Assembly (NCBI RefSeq): GCF_018143015.1
Contig: NC_054752.1
Location: 2,976,001-3,040,000, forward strand
DNA: 64,000 nt
Direction of reading: 5' to 3'
Source: Lytechinus variegatus
Taxonomy: Eukaryota; Echinodermata; Echinoidea; Temnopleuroida; Toxopneustidae
Shown: piece after piece, positions 23,120 through 36,200 of the stretch
Layout: every line of letters begins with the position of its first letter
How positions within the stretch are numbered: the first letter of the stretch is position 1
Translations under genes and position numbers: made by a program
Notes under the pieces: generated by a model
Told to the model about the DNA's origin: nothing
The model's database searches: none
The model's input: the letters and a program-made list of their open reading frames with translations, nothing else

Positions 23120-24200
23120 ATATGTGTCGTACGCCCCTCCTTATAGGACAATTTGACGCCCCATTCGGTCCAACATCAATTTGGTGCCCCTTCTAGTTTA
23201 AGGTTAGTCTGGAGCCTCCTCGCCATGTTAAGGTCATTTTTTCCCCCTCTCCTTATATTGTCTCCCTCCATCCAAATTTGAAGGTCAGCTTTGCGCCTCC
23301 CGTTACAGGTGAATTTGGTGCCCCTCCTTTCGGGACAAATCGGTACCCCCATATTTATTGCACTTTGGGGTCCCCTTTAAGTTGAAGGTAAATTTGTCGC
23401 ACTCCCTAGGATGAAGATCAACTTGGTGACCTCTTTTGTTTAAAGGGGAATGGAACATTTGGAACAAATAGGCTTGTGTAGAAAAAGAAAAATAAAAAAA
23501 TAAGAAGAAAGAAAGTTTGAGAAAAAAAAGGACAAAGTGAGAAAGTTTATATAAGCATTTGAATATTACAATTACTAATGCTATGGAGATCCTCCAATTG
23601 GCAATGGGACAAGGATGTGTGATGTCACTGATGAACACCTTTTTCTTTGGTGGACTATTAAATACCCTCAAAATGTCTCTTTTTGGTTTTTCTTATGATG
23701 ATCTTATTCCGATGGTTTCATTCTCCTCAGTTTTGCGCCCCCTCCTTACACGGAAAATTGCCTGGGTGCCCGCCCCTTAAGTTGAAATTATTTTGACGCT
23801 TTTCAAGTTTAAATTATGGTTTGCGCCTACTCAAACATAAATTTGGCGCCAGTTTGGCGCCCGCCGTTACAGGTCAATTACTGTAGGTGCCACTCATTCT
23901 TGGAAATATTATTTTGCTCCACCTTTACGCGAACATCTTTTTAGCGCCCCTTTTAAGGTCAGTTTGGTGTCGCCTAAGAATTTAAGGTCAATTTGGGTCT
24001 CACTGGGTAAAAGATAAACCTGGTGCCCCCATGTTTAAGGTCACTTTGTCACCCTTTCCTTATAACACAATTTGATTCCCCCGTTGGTCATGTTGGTCTA
24101 ACATCAATTTGGAGCCCCTTCTAGCGGATAACGTCAGTCTGTAGCCCCCTCATTACGAGCAACTAGGCGCCCCCTTGTTTATTGTCAATTTGGTGCCTTT
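23120..24200. repeat. Degenerate ~30-bp tandem repeat (GGCGCCCC / AAGGTCAATTT)
   Basis: Phrases such as 'ttaaggtcaatttggtgccc', 'aggtcagtttggtgtc' and 'aacatcaatttggagcccct' recur every 25-40 bases. The array is interrupted by a MITE at 23449-23730 and ends in a CT-rich tract at 24190-24420. It has no coding content. Confidence 0.75.
23449..23730. mobile_element. Palindromic MITE, family A
   Basis: It starts TTAAAGGGGAATGGAACATT and ends 'gatggtttcattctcc'. Internal marks are 'gaaagtttgagaaaa', 'gcatttgaatattacaatta' and 'ttggcaatgggacaaggatg'. It is about 282 bp and sits inside the degenerate tandem repeat. Other copies are at 24490-24632 (half) and 25869-27733 (split by a LINE). Confidence 0.8.
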
Positions 24201-24489
24201 GTTATGTCTTTTTCTGTTTTCCTTTTCCCTCTTTTTCTCTCTATCCCCCTTATTTCTCTTTCTCTTCATGCTTCCTCCTTTTTATTCATCTTTTCCTGTT
24301 TTGTTTTTCCTCTTCTCTCTTTCTCTCTCTTTCCCCTTAGTTCTCTTTCTCTTCATGCTTCCTCCTTTTTATTCATCTTTTCTTTCCACCCGCTGCTTCC
24401 CCTTTTCAGCGCCCCCTTTTTTGCCTACCCTGGGAGCAAGGGCAACGACCCCTCCCAGAATACGTGCATGTTACTTAGAATACATAACT

Positions 24490-24632
24490 CTTAAAGGAGA
24501 ATGAAATCTTTGGAACAATATCGCTTGTGTGAAAACAGAAAATTCAAAGAAACAGATCAACGAAAGTTTGAGAAAAATCGGACACAGATCAACGAAAGTT
24601 TGAGAAAAATCGGACAAATAATGAGAAAGTTA
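24490..24632. mobile_element. Half copy of MITE family A
   Basis: The left arm only is present: 'ttaaaggagaatgaaatctt' through 'gagaaagttatgagca'. The block 'gaaagtttgagaaaaatcgg' is duplicated in tandem (24561 and 24593). Confidence 0.75.
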
Positions 24633-25002
24633 TGAGCAAGTAAAAATCAATCCACAATTAAAGAAGAAAAAGTATTTTATATGAATTTTTAGAAATATGC
24701 ATAAATTAATTTCGCATATATTAGCATAAAAATAGTTCTTGTCGCAATTATAAAGCAGAAAAAAGGAAAATGTGAAGAAAAAACTTGCGTTTAAACGATT
24801 AAGGACGGATAATAAAGAATGTATTCTCAATCCTGACTAGACAAGTACCTTGGTAGGTCCATGATTAAACCAAGAAAAGAATTATAAACCAACCAGTTTC
24901 TACTTTTAGTTAACGACCGACAGAAATGGATGGAAATTTTTCAGACTCTCCCTTCCTTTCCCCCTTGTAGCGAAAGCTGGATCCTCCCCCTGTAAACATC
25001 CT

Positions 25003-25312
25003 CGTATCCACGTATCCGCGTATCCTCGTATCCACGTATCCGTTAACCACATGTATCTACTTAGTATATTTCCACGTACGTATCCCAGTATCCCCGTATC
25101 CGCGTATCCACGTATCCGTTAACCACATGTATCCACTGAGTATATTTCCACGTACGTATCCACGTATCCTCGTATCCACGTATCCGCGTATCCACGTATC
25201 ATCGTATCCATGTATCCACTTATCCTACGTATCCACGTACGTATCCCAGTATCCACGTATCCTCGTATCCATGTGTATCCACGTATCTTAGTATCCATGT
25301 ATCCACTTCTGT
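25003..25312 (-). repeat. 8-bp minisatellite in reverse orientation (GTATCCNN)
   Basis: Copies of GTATCCAC, GTATCCGC and GTATCCTC are the reverse complement of the 20155-21405 unit. A higher-order block ('gttaaccacatgtatc' ... 'gagtatatttccacgtac') occurs twice, at about 25043 and 25117, roughly 74 to 78 bp apart. Confidence 0.9.
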
Positions 25313-25868
25313 GTCAAAGACTTATTATTAGTTCAGTTCTGAAAAAGTACAACGTATCCGTTGTTTTCTCGTTTTAAAATCTAGAGATTTTTGTAATCGA
25401 TTCATGACATTGGATTCTAAAGGTAAGCCACTAGTTGCACTTTTTCACATTGGATATGCCAAAACGCGATCCTTAGAAAGGGCGAATGGATCTACTTACC
25501 TAATGCAATTTGCTGGAACCTTTTATCACTAATATGTCTCGGTAAAAATGCGTTCACTCACTCGGGACTCAAGTTCGGACTAGTCTCGCTACGCTGGCTG
25601 GCTAGCTTGCCGTGCAAATTATGATGCGATGATCTTTATTTTGATATGACGTCATAAGTCAAGGTTTGTTGAAAAAGAACGCCCGGGGAGCGGGGGGGGG
25701 GGGGGGTGGATTCAACAAACAAACGTGCTAGATGCATGAGACTGAAGAAGCTCTGTTTCATTTTTAGTGGCTCAAAAACATTATTGTTTAATTTGCCTCA
25801 CAAATATATGGTCCCATCTGCATGGTGTAGGCCAGGGTTTAGGAAAATCTATAAAGATTCAGGAAGTT

Positions 25869-27733
25869 ATTAAAGGGGAATGAAACCTTTGGAACAAATA
25901 GGCTTGTGTAGAAACAGAAAAATCAAAGAATAAGAACAAAGAAAGTTTGAGAAAAATCGGACAAATAATGAGAAAGTTATGAGCATTTCAAAAGTAACAA
26001 GTTATCATTAAATGTAAAAAAGACAAATTATATATACTTTAAAAATCAACGCTCCATTATTAATATTCGGTCCTTTGATATTTTTATTGATAATATGAAA
26101 ATCGATCAGAAAGAAACAACAAAGTTTCTAGGTGTAACTGTCGATGATAAATTAAACTGGAATACACATATAGCTAATATTGTTACTTCGGTTTCACGTG
26201 GAGTCGGTGTATTATATAAGGTCAGATGGTTTATTCCTCGCCAAACATTATTTACTATATATAATTCTATCATACTGCCTTATATTTCATATTGTAATGT
26301 TGTATGGGCTTGTCAAAAAACAAAAATCAACTCTTTATTTCTTCTTCAGAAAAAAGTTGTTCGTATTTGTACAAACTCAGACTATCGAGCTCATTCAAAC
26401 CCATTGTTCCACAAACTTAGAACCCTAACCATACATGACATTCATTACCTTCAAATTGCTCTTTTCATATACAGATTCCAAATCCGCGAACTTCCTGACA
26501 ACCTTTTAAAAATGTTCCGTTTCAATACATCTATTCGTAATTACCCAACCCGAACCTCCACAAATATTCATTTAGAAAACCCAAGAACAGCTCTTGCCCA
26601 TAGATCTATTCGACATACTGGCCCCGACATTTGTAATTCCCTTTCTATTTATATTCGTTCATGCCCAATAAAAAATTCCTTCAAGAGGCAAGTTAAAAAT
26701 GTCCTTATTTCAAAATATGAAACGCAAGGCTGATAATAATGTCATGTATGTTTATTACCACTGCATGGTTACATAATGTACCACCACACATATAAAATTC
26801 ATTTTTTTTTAATATTGTTTATATTTATTGTGCAAACAAAATACCTCACGAACGAGTCTTCGTTATCAAACATGTCTTGTTATGTAGTGTTAAAAATTCT
26901 CCTCATATTTCTCTCTTTCTATTCAGTTCTTTCTTTCCCACTCTGTTCTTTTCACCCCTCACTCTATCTCTCTTGCTCTTCTTTTTACTCTTTGTTGATG
27001 TTCGCATCATTAAATATATTATTTTAGCCAATGTATAATTATGTATCTTTGTATAATTATGTATCTTTGTATTCTTTTTTCTCATGGAACATCATTTTCA
27101 AGCTCTTAGAGCTTAAGATGCTCCATTCATGTATATAATTATGTACATAAAAATAAAAAAATGATTATACTAATATGAATATAATGTAATGTTTAAAATG
27201 ATATATATATATATGAATACAATCAATCAATCAATCAATCAAATCAATCAAATCAATTTGAATATTGCAATCACTAATGCTATATCGAGATTCTCCCATT
27301 GGCAATGCGACAAGGATGTGTGATGTCGATGAACAACTTTCCCTTTGGTGGACTATAAAATACCCTCAAAATGTCTCTTTTTGCTTTTTATTATGATGAT
27401 ACAAACTCTCTATCCATGATGTATTCTTAAAAATATGTATTACATGCCCTCTTGTAGAAAGAACACAAGATCTATGGATAGATGTGATAAAAGAGGCAAT
27501 TCAAGTGAAATATATATACTAAATTAATGGGGAGAGTTGTTCACAAGTGACATCACACATCTTCGTCTCATTGCCAATTTGCTATCTCCATAGCATTAGT
27601 GATCGCAATATTCAAATGCTCATAACTTTCTCATTATTTGTCCGATTTTTCTCAAACTTTTGTTGATCTGTTTCTTTGATTTTTCTGTTCTAACACAAGC
27701 TGTCTTGTTCCAATGGTTTCATTCTCCTTTAAA
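25869..27733. mobile_element. MITE family A copy split by a LINE insertion
   Basis: The left half is 25869-25993 (TTAAAGGGGAATGAAACC...). The right half is about 27250-27733, beginning 'tttgaatattgcaatcacta' and ending 'gtttcattctcctttaa'. Compared with 23449-23730, the break falls at the 'gagcattt' block, where a retrotransposon has inserted. The right half also carries extra sequence at about 27400-27530. Confidence 0.8.
25994..27249 (+). mobile_element. 5'-truncated non-LTR retrotransposon inside a MITE
   Basis: From about 25997 the plus strand reads KLSLNVKKTNY, then FLGVTVDDKLNWNTHI, ILPYISYCNVVWA and LFLLQKKVVRIC, with a stop after 26731. These are conserved blocks from the end of the CR1/Jockey-type RT palm through the thumb. 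A roughly 500-bp 3' UTR follows and ends in an (AATC)n tail at 27221-27249, the usual 3' signature of such elements. The YADD catalytic block is upstream of the truncation and absent, so the copy cannot be active. Confidence 0.9.
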
Positions 27734-28341
27734 GGTCAAGTCCACCTCAGAAAAATGTTGATTTGAATCAATAGAGAAAAATCAGACAAGCACAATGCTG
27801 AAGATTTCATCAAAATCGGATGTAAAATAAGAAAGTTATGACATTTCAAAGTTTCGCTTATTTTTAACAAAATTGTTATATGAACGAGCCAGTTACATTC
27901 AAATGAGAGAGTTGATGATGTCATTCACTCACTATTTCTTTTGTTTTTTTTATTGTTTTAATTATACGATAATTCAATTTTTACGAATTTGACGATTAGG
28001 ACCATCTTGCCTGAAGCACAAAATGTTAAAATAATGGAATTCCACGTGTTCAGGGAGGAATGAAACTTCATTTCACATGACAATGACGAGAAAATCAAAA
28101 TATTTCATATTTCAAACAATAAAAAACAAAAGAAATAGTGAGTGAATGACATCATCGACTCTCTCATTTGGATGTAGCTGGCTCGTCCATATAACTGTCT
28201 TTGTGAAATGAAGCGAAATTTTGCAATGTCATAACTTTCTTATTTTACATCCGATTTTGATGAAATTTTCAGTGTTATGCTTGTTGAATTTTTCTCTTTT
28301 TATTCAAATCAAGTTTTTGTTGGGGTGGATCTGTCCTTTAA
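27728..28341. mobile_element. Palindromic MITE, family B, abutting family A
   Basis: A 614-bp palindrome starting TTTAAAGGTCAAGTCCACCT and ending GGATCTGTCCTTTAA. It shares its left TTTAA with the right edge of the family A element, so the two touch without spacer. Arms contain 'catcaaaatcggatgtaaaa' and its inverse. Confidence 0.85.
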
Positions 28342-28499
28342 TATTAGAATTTATTATTTTCTTTAGCTGCCCCATATCTCACGTATTATAAAATGCATAA
28401 GTTTCAATTTAATAATGGTTTACTTATTTTCATTTTCTTTTTACAAACGGGTATAACATGATTTATCTTTTAATATAATACTGAAGGTAAGAAGTAGTA

Positions 28500-28770
28500 C
28501 ATGTGGTACAGTAAAAACCATTTTCAATTGCCTGAGAATATGTCATTTCGTTGATTTTTTTAAAAATAAGATATGTCTGAAACATGGAGATACTAATAAC
28601 TCAAACTAGTCATATATCTCTATGGGAGGAAAGCTGCTCCCACATGACGTCACAAATCAAATAATTAGAATTCTAATAATTTCTTTATCATTATCTATTG
28701 GATTTTTTTCTCAAAACTTCAGCAATAATTTTTAACATTTTTCTCTGCTCGAACAACCAAACACATATGA
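28500..28770. repeat. Decayed MITE family C right half
   Basis: The blocks 'agtaaaaaccattttcaatt', 'gacgtcacaaatcaaataat' and 'tttctcaaaacttcagcaat' match family C at 17260-17707 in order. The terminal TTAAAGGGG part is missing. Confidence 0.7.
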
Positions 28771-31438
28771 TAAGCCAGCTTATATAGCCAAGTCGATGCC
28801 GCAGCAAAGGGGGAATATGTCAGGCATAAGTTTTTTTTATTGCAGATATAGGAGATACAAACTTACAAGTTAGGGCCTCATAGGAAATGTGCTATTTTGT
28901 CATGACAATCACTTTTGGCTGCCTTTGTGTGGACATATGATGAGCAGACACGTTGCTAAATTTTACGGGAGAAAGCAGAAGTAAAAGCGCAATATTTATT
29001 GAAATATGATTAACTTATACTTGATTGGCCGTAATTAATTAACTGTCATTCAGGGCCCGCCTAGGAACAATTTAATTTTGATAAGCATAAAGTGGTTTCA
29101 CTACATAAATGAGGAGATTTTGGTCCAATATTTGACAAGCAAAAAACTTGAAAATTAAGGTTTTACGACAAATTAATGAAGGTCATTTGGGGAACCGTCA
29201 TTTCTCCATATTTTGCCACACCTACCAGAATTCTAGGGGGTGCGGCTGCCTATGGTACCGGAGATCTAACGCATGCGCAACACTCCCCAGGAAAACCACC
29301 ATCAGCACCTCCGCTTCACAGGCCCATGCACATAACATCACAGATATCTTCCATCAAAATCATTTAATTTATTGTAATGTTGAGGTGTGTGAAAATTTGT
29401 AAAATGTGTAAAAATTTGTAAAAACTTTTCAAATTCTGAGGGTTTTTCACATACAATATTTCACCCAATAAATAATCTTAGTCAGGACATAATATTATAG
29501 CATATAATAATGCTATGAGAGATGTTCAATATACATACCTTTTTATTAAACAAAATTAGAGATATTCACAAACATCTATTTTAAACCACAACCTCTTTTC
29601 AATTTTCCATGAATTCAAACTGGCGACATCACATGCAGGTCGCCGCCAAAGTGAATCTGTGTATGTTTGTACTTAGAAATTTGAATTAATCTTTACATAA
29701 ATGAATATGCATTTTATTGTCACTCCTTGCTCCACACGTCGACCACCCATGCATGCACTTCCTATTATGTTTCCCTATACACGAGGGCTGCGGAACGGGG
29801 GGGGGGGCATTTGAGGGGCTTCAGTCCTCCATGCATGTAGGGATCCCCTACTTTTTGAATAAAAATGCACAAAACGTTAAAACAATACTAGCTGATTTAA
29901 TGATCAGCCCAGCCCCCCTCTCCCTCTCTCCTCCCCCTCTGTCTGTCCCTTTCTATCTCCATCCCTCCCTCTCATTTCCCTTCTCTCTGCCCATTCATGC
30001 TTTTCCATTCTCCTCCTGCAAACAAATTACAATTGTCACTCACCATTATAGTAATACTCGTTGTTACCTAAATTACAGAACCAATTCTACTTTTTTTCGC
30101 GTGGCGTGGGGGGGGGGGCAAGTCATACAAGGTTTTGTTTTATTTTTTATTATATTTTTTCTTCTCCCATTTGGATGGCCCACAGTCGCTACATGCTATT
30201 CTTCCGAGGGGTACATGCAATTTTAAACATTTACAATAGTATAAACAAATATGTAAAAAGAAAAAAATCAACAAAAAAGTATTGATGGACATCATTTTTT
30301 TTTTCAATTTGTTTCCCCTCCACAGGGATTTTATTATTATTCAAACATAACAAGATATCTTTTCAATGACAAATCAAATTAATAACAACGAAATACAGTA
30401 CAACAGTAATTGCAACAAATATATAAATTGAACTGTCAGGTTCACATAATAGTAAACAATTTAAGAAACAAGCGAGGAGTAAATGAACAACAATATTCAT
30501 ATGTATAATTGTACATGGAAAGGGAACTGAACAGATCACCTCATGTAAACATGGCACGTAATTGAAACCATTTCTTTGTAAACTTTACCATTTTACAATT
30601 TGACTCTGCGATATATTTTTCATTCTTGAAATAATTCTGAAGTGCAAATTTGATATTATCAAAAACAGGTAATTGATGTTTTACTCTGGAAGTGTAAATC
30701 ATTAGCCGTATCACTATCAATAAACAATTTAATGCATGATTACTTGAACCTCTTAAGCCAAATAATTTTTCTTTATTAGAGAAAAATATTCTACATCATG
30801 CTCGTCCATTTGGACTTCCAATTATACCCTTAAGTATTTTGTCACGTTTTCTCCTCCTTAAATAATATCTCAAATACTATATTTTTCAGGATAGGGTGAA
30901 ACAGTTAAACCTTCCACTTTTCCATGCACCATATTATACGCACTAGGCTCTTGAAAAGCATGCACCCCGACCCCCTGATTTTGACAATTCATTCCATTTT
31001 CCTATATTAAGCGCGTACATCACCCGATCGATTTTTTCCACCCGATTAATTTGTTCATCTATATTTCTAATTTATTCATCTTTTTCTTCACAATATTATC
31101 CCATTTTTCTTTTAAATACATTCACATTAGCTGCCAGCATATCATATTTAACCATCACATTGTCTGTCAAAAATATGACACAGTTTGGGTTACACGATAT
31201 GACATAAAAGAAAAAAAAACATTTTCGAACAAACTAAACAAGGGCGGAATCCGAATATTTTGATGGGACAAATAAATTTGACGTCATATGCTAAAGGCGA
31301 TTTCATGTTTTTTTCCTCGATTTATTGAAAATAGGGTATTATCAATTATACAAGGCACAGACTCCCAATTTTTATATAATATCTACATTTTCTCCTCTCG
31401 TTTTTTTATACTTGAAAATCAAAGTCACTACAAAAATA
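28771..31438. other. Intergenic, no gene; CT-rich and poly-G patches
   Basis: No gene is supported. A G-run element ('ctgcggaacgggggggg') is at 29784-29815, a CT-rich tract at 29915-30005 and another G run at 30108-30119. Open frames such as 29148-29402 and 29717-30226 show no domain and run through low-complexity DNA. Confidence 0.45.
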
Positions 31439-32080
31439 AGTGGAAAGCCTCTGGCAATCTCGCATGCATTACGCGATACAATAGAGCTGCAGTGCTAACT
31501 TTGAAACGACTATTGAACAATTATCCACAAAAACACCATTAACACTATTTTAATTGAAATGAACTTTGAAATGTAATTTGACCTTGATGATGCAAAACAA
31601 AAAGGAATATATCCTTAGATACTCATTTTATGAACATAAACTTTCGAAGTCATGATGGCAATTCAACAATACCCACAGCATGGCCAAAGTTCATTGACCT
31701 TGGTCATGTTACCTAAAACTCAGTCAGGATACTCTTATGTCTCAGTGTCATTATCTACAGTAGATCCATAAACTTTCAAGGTGATAGCAATGCAACATAT
31801 ACTCGATCCCAACATGACCAAAGTTCAATGACCCTATATTACCTTTGACCTATATCATGTGACCTGAAACTCGCACATGACATTCTGTATTACATGATTG
31901 CTCTTATTTCCAAGTTCCATGGACTATATCCACTGAAATTTTATGAAGACAATTCAACAAACCACTAACTCGGTCGATGACCTTCGACCTTGGTCATGTG
32001 ACTTGAAACTCAGGCAGGAAGTTCATTAATACTTGATTACCCTTATGTACAAGTTTCATGAACTATATAAGTTCATATAC
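31439..32080. mobile_element. Partial copy 3 of the ~165-bp tandem-repeat element
   Basis: It begins 'aagtggaaagcctctggcaa', like the heads of copies 1 and 2, and continues with degenerate monomers ('tggccaaagttcattgacct', 'tttgacctatatcatgtgac'). The GC-rich right end with GCAGGTGAGAC is missing. It is the most diverged of the three copies and lies about 300 bp beyond the SULT A stop codon. Confidence 0.75.
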
Positions 32081-32372
32081 AAAGTCTTGGAAATTTACGA
32101 CATACGATTCGATGTCCTTCAAACAATTCTCTGGGCTTTAGCGACATTCGGACTCTTAACTTGGTTATTTTGTGCAATTCTCTTCCATTTCTTGAATCAG
32201 AGGTTTCAGTTGCCGCTCAAGTTAAAGATCTTATCACACCCGAGATGTCTTTTTCAATCCCGCAATTCAAGATTTAACCCACAGAATACCGGATCCTGTC
32301 ATTCACACAAGGATTTTGTATAGAGATCATCCAGTTTCAGTAGGCAATGGTTAACAGAAAGAAAAAAAATGT

Positions 32373-33195
32373 TCAGTACAACGATGGGATGAAGGGGGCT
32401 TTGGCTTCGAATTGCATCACCAGTCCAGTACCTGCCATTTTCTTCTCGTACAGCTCGTCGAATTTTCTGTTTTGATCAGCAGTGAAGTAATTCTTCCAGT
32501 CTCCGATTATCCCTTTAAAACAAAAGAGGTACAAAAGGATATTTCGTGGAAATGTGTATTCTATCATTATCACCGGCAATAACACAAAGTTCCTTATCAC
32601 CATCATTATCAGCATCACCACCACCACCACCATCATTATCATCATCACCACCACAACGTTCCTTATCACCATCATTATCAGCATCACCACCATCACCACC
32701 GTCATCATTATCAGCATCACCACACCACCATCATTATTAGCAACATCACCACCATCACCACCAACACCATCAGTATCATCATCACCACCACAACAGTCAT
32801 TATCAGCATCACCACCACCACCATCATCATTATCACCACCACCATTATTATCAGCATCACCACACCACCATCATCATTATCAGCATCACCGCCATTAACA
32901 CTACCATCACGTACCACCACCTGCGCCACCGTCACCCTCACCATCACCACCCACCATCACCATCATCGTCATCAGCATCACGACCACCACCATCACGTAC
33001 CACCATCTGCACCACCATTCGCCTTCACCACCACCACCGTCATAGAATCATAAGCATCACCACCACCACATTCGTTACCACCATTACTATCATCACCATC
33101 ATCATTATCATCATTATCATCATCACCACCATCACCACCACCACCAACATCAGTATCAGCATCACCACACCACCATCATCATTATCACCATCATC

Positions 33196-33229
<34 letters not shown>

Positions 33230-36200
33230 TCATCACCACCATCACCACCTTCACCATCATCATCATCATAATCATCACCATCACTATCATCACAACCATC
33301 ATCAACATCATCATCATCATCACCACCACCACCATCATCAGCATCATCGTCGTCATCATCATTACCTTTCCTCATAAAAGATTGGTTATTTCCCCTACTT
33401 ATGGCTGGTGAGATGATACTGTCAGGGTTTGAGGATGGGTTATTCTTCATGGCCTTGAACGTCGATGCTCTCGAGATTCGTTTGATGACGTCATCCGAAA
33501 GGGACTTCCCCATAAAATGGGCTATCTGCCTCACTGCAGTTGGCAAGTCCTGAAAAAATGTGGTATTAATTACAACCATTTACCTACTACGGCTTATAGG
33601 ACATTCTATATTCCTTTACAATATACGGGGTGTCTAGTTGTTCGGACTCTCCCCTAGTTTTCCTTCAGAGGGTTGTGGGATCGAAATCCAGCCGTAGCGT
33701 TATTTACTTCAACAATGAATTTGCCCATAATATATGCGATCCACCTGTAGAAAATAGCTAATACGGGACAAGGACATTAATTAATTAAAATGCTTGTGAA
33801 CCAGCCGGTGTAGCGGCGATGTGGTTCCACCGGCGGATACGGTATCCGCCGGCAGATATCGTTCTTTACTCGGATCCATATCTGCCAGGTTGACGCGGGT
33901 TAATTTTCTTATCATTCATTTTCCTATCAAAATAGATAAATGAAAGTGGTAGGTCCTTTATAATTTTGAAGGAAATAGACACCGTATGCATGCAGATCGA
34001 GAAACGATAGCAAGAACGATATCTGCCGAAGAGAAATTGGTTTTGAATCCGCCGAAGGCGGAACACGGTCCGTCGGCAGATAGTGTTCCTAGAACTGTAT
34101 CTGCCTAGCACTGGATCCGCCGCTAGACCGGCAACTACAGCGTAGGTAATTATGACAATTATCGCCTTGAATTTCTCGGGCACTGTGCAGATCTTTGTAT
34201 TGTTGCATTGTCATCATCATAGTCCCATCATAATTATAAGCAATAAAGCAACACAAAAATGTAAATGTTTTTATACTAACCTTGATCATATCTTCATACT
34301 TGAGAAACAATACATTAGGATGGTTTCTTCTCCTCCACCATGGTAACACGTTATCAAACCAAGAGCCTTGGGGAGCTGAAATAAAGGTTTTAAATGTATA
34401 TTGTAATTGATCCTTATTACATTTCGAACTTGAAGATAATGGAAAATAAGTATTATATAAACGACCAATTTTACAGAGTCAGCCGCAGTAGCGTACCTAG
34501 GATTTTCCACAGGGGGGGGGGGCAAAACCGTCCGCCAAAAAAATGACAAGCAAAAAATAAAAATAAACAAAAACAAAACAAAAAAAGGTCTTCAATCACA
34601 AATAAAGGATATTTAACAGAAAAAAAAGTGACAAGCCAAAAAAAAGAGAAAAAAAGGTATTCAAGCTCGTCGGGGGGGGGGGGGCAAAAAAGGTGTTCCG
34701 TGCTCGTCAGGGGGCAGGGATACGTCCTTCGCATGGGTTGTGACTCGTCATGGGGGGACAGACTGCCCCCCGTAGGTACGCTAGTGGTCAGCCGACAAAT
34801 TAATTACAAGCCGGGATGTTCTTAAATTGAGTATAGTCAGGACGATACACTTTTGTCTTGCTCATCAGAGGCAATGGTTATTAGTTTCATCTTCAGGCCA
34901 GAATAAAAGAGGATGTTATGTTTTGATATGAAATTTGAGATTGATTACGGCATGGAGATGACAAAGCTCGGAGAACAATCTGGCAGAAAATGAAATGAAA
35001 TTTGACGACTCAGCCATCATGGTCAGGCGTGCATCAACGGGAGCACATGCACAGGAATAAATATGCGCCCTCTTTTTTCTGCTTATCTTATTAAGGGAAG
35101 GGGGGGGGGGTCAATCTATTCCCCCATTTAGAGAGACAGAGAGAAGTGTTAACTTTATTATTGTTTTTGATTTTGCCCATTTTCGGAGGCAATTGCGTTT
35201 TGACAGCGAGATTCATTTTTACAAAAAAAAATAAAAAATCTAAAGGACTTGTCTCCCCACCCACCCCCCTCTCTCTCTCCCTCTCTCTGTCAACGCCCCG
35301 TCATTTATAAAAAAAAAAAAAACTTAATCTGCTCCTGATTATAACTTACTTCTGCCTGCGAGATATTCTTCAAAGAAAACATCCCAGGATTCGTAGGAAG
35401 GCATCGGACCAACATAGTGACAGAAATGGTATAATGAAACAGCCGTATCCTTGGGGTTCCGAGCTACGTAGAGCACCTAAAATCAAATCCGTAAAAAGAA
35501 CTAAATCACAAGGTAATTATCAATCTATGATTAATATCATATCACAAAAGTTATGATAGAAACATTTTGTTTGATATGTTATGATTCCAGTTTCAATTTC
35601 ATCTGTAAGCCAGTAATTATTCTAATCAACGGGCAAAAATTTTCTGAATTTCAATAGCAACTAGACAAATCAATCATTAAAAAGTTCATTAAAACGCTCA
35701 TAGCGTTTCATTCCATATTTATGAATAAGCACCATACCATTGCCATGAAGAATTTGTGCGATATTTTTAAATCAATTTGTTCAGATATCTATTTCATATG
35801 AGAAAAAAATAATAAAAATAAATTACAGTTAACCCCTTTCAAGGTACATGTAGTTGTATCTTTTCCAACCAATGTATACGGGAGCATTGCTGTCTTGCAG
35901 CTCCGAAGACAATGAAACAAAATCAAACCAACCCAATCAAATAACACTTCTGTGAGGGCGAAAACACTACCACATTTCGGTTTATTTCTTTTATGACATT
36001 ATCCAAATGAAATAACGAAGGTTCTGTTTAACCTTGTGTTTAACATCCTGTGTCGATGTGCACGAAATTATTTCTTGAAGGCATGCCTATGATATTGTTT
36101 TGTATTAGCTTTGATATAATTATCAAGCATTATCCGGGCATTATGGAGGAAGGGACCAGTTGCCCCCCCCCCCCCCCTAGAAAAGGACAAAAATACATAT

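Larger units (their letters stand above)
19721..25425. mobile_element. Foldback-like element with 35-bp inverted repeats
   Basis: TACCTTTAGAATCCAATGTC opens a 35-bp sequence (19721-19755) whose exact inverse complement stands at 25391-25425. The termini enclose 5.7 kb. Inside, an array of the 8-mer GGATACNN lies toward the left end and an array of the same 8-mer in reverse complement (GTATCCNN) lies toward the right end. Terminal inverted repeats with subterminal tandem arrays in opposite orientation recall foldback transposons. No transposase is visible. The edge TA could be a TA target duplication. That it moved as one unit is inference. Confidence 0.55.

Noticed and set aside
24175-24504. 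Hydrophobic Phe/Leu/Ser-rich frame
   Set aside because: It is translation of a CT-rich low-complexity tract.
33040-33579. Stand-alone Asp/Gly-rich protein
   Set aside because: It is the SULT A exon 6 frame running on into an intronic CAT/CAC microsatellite.
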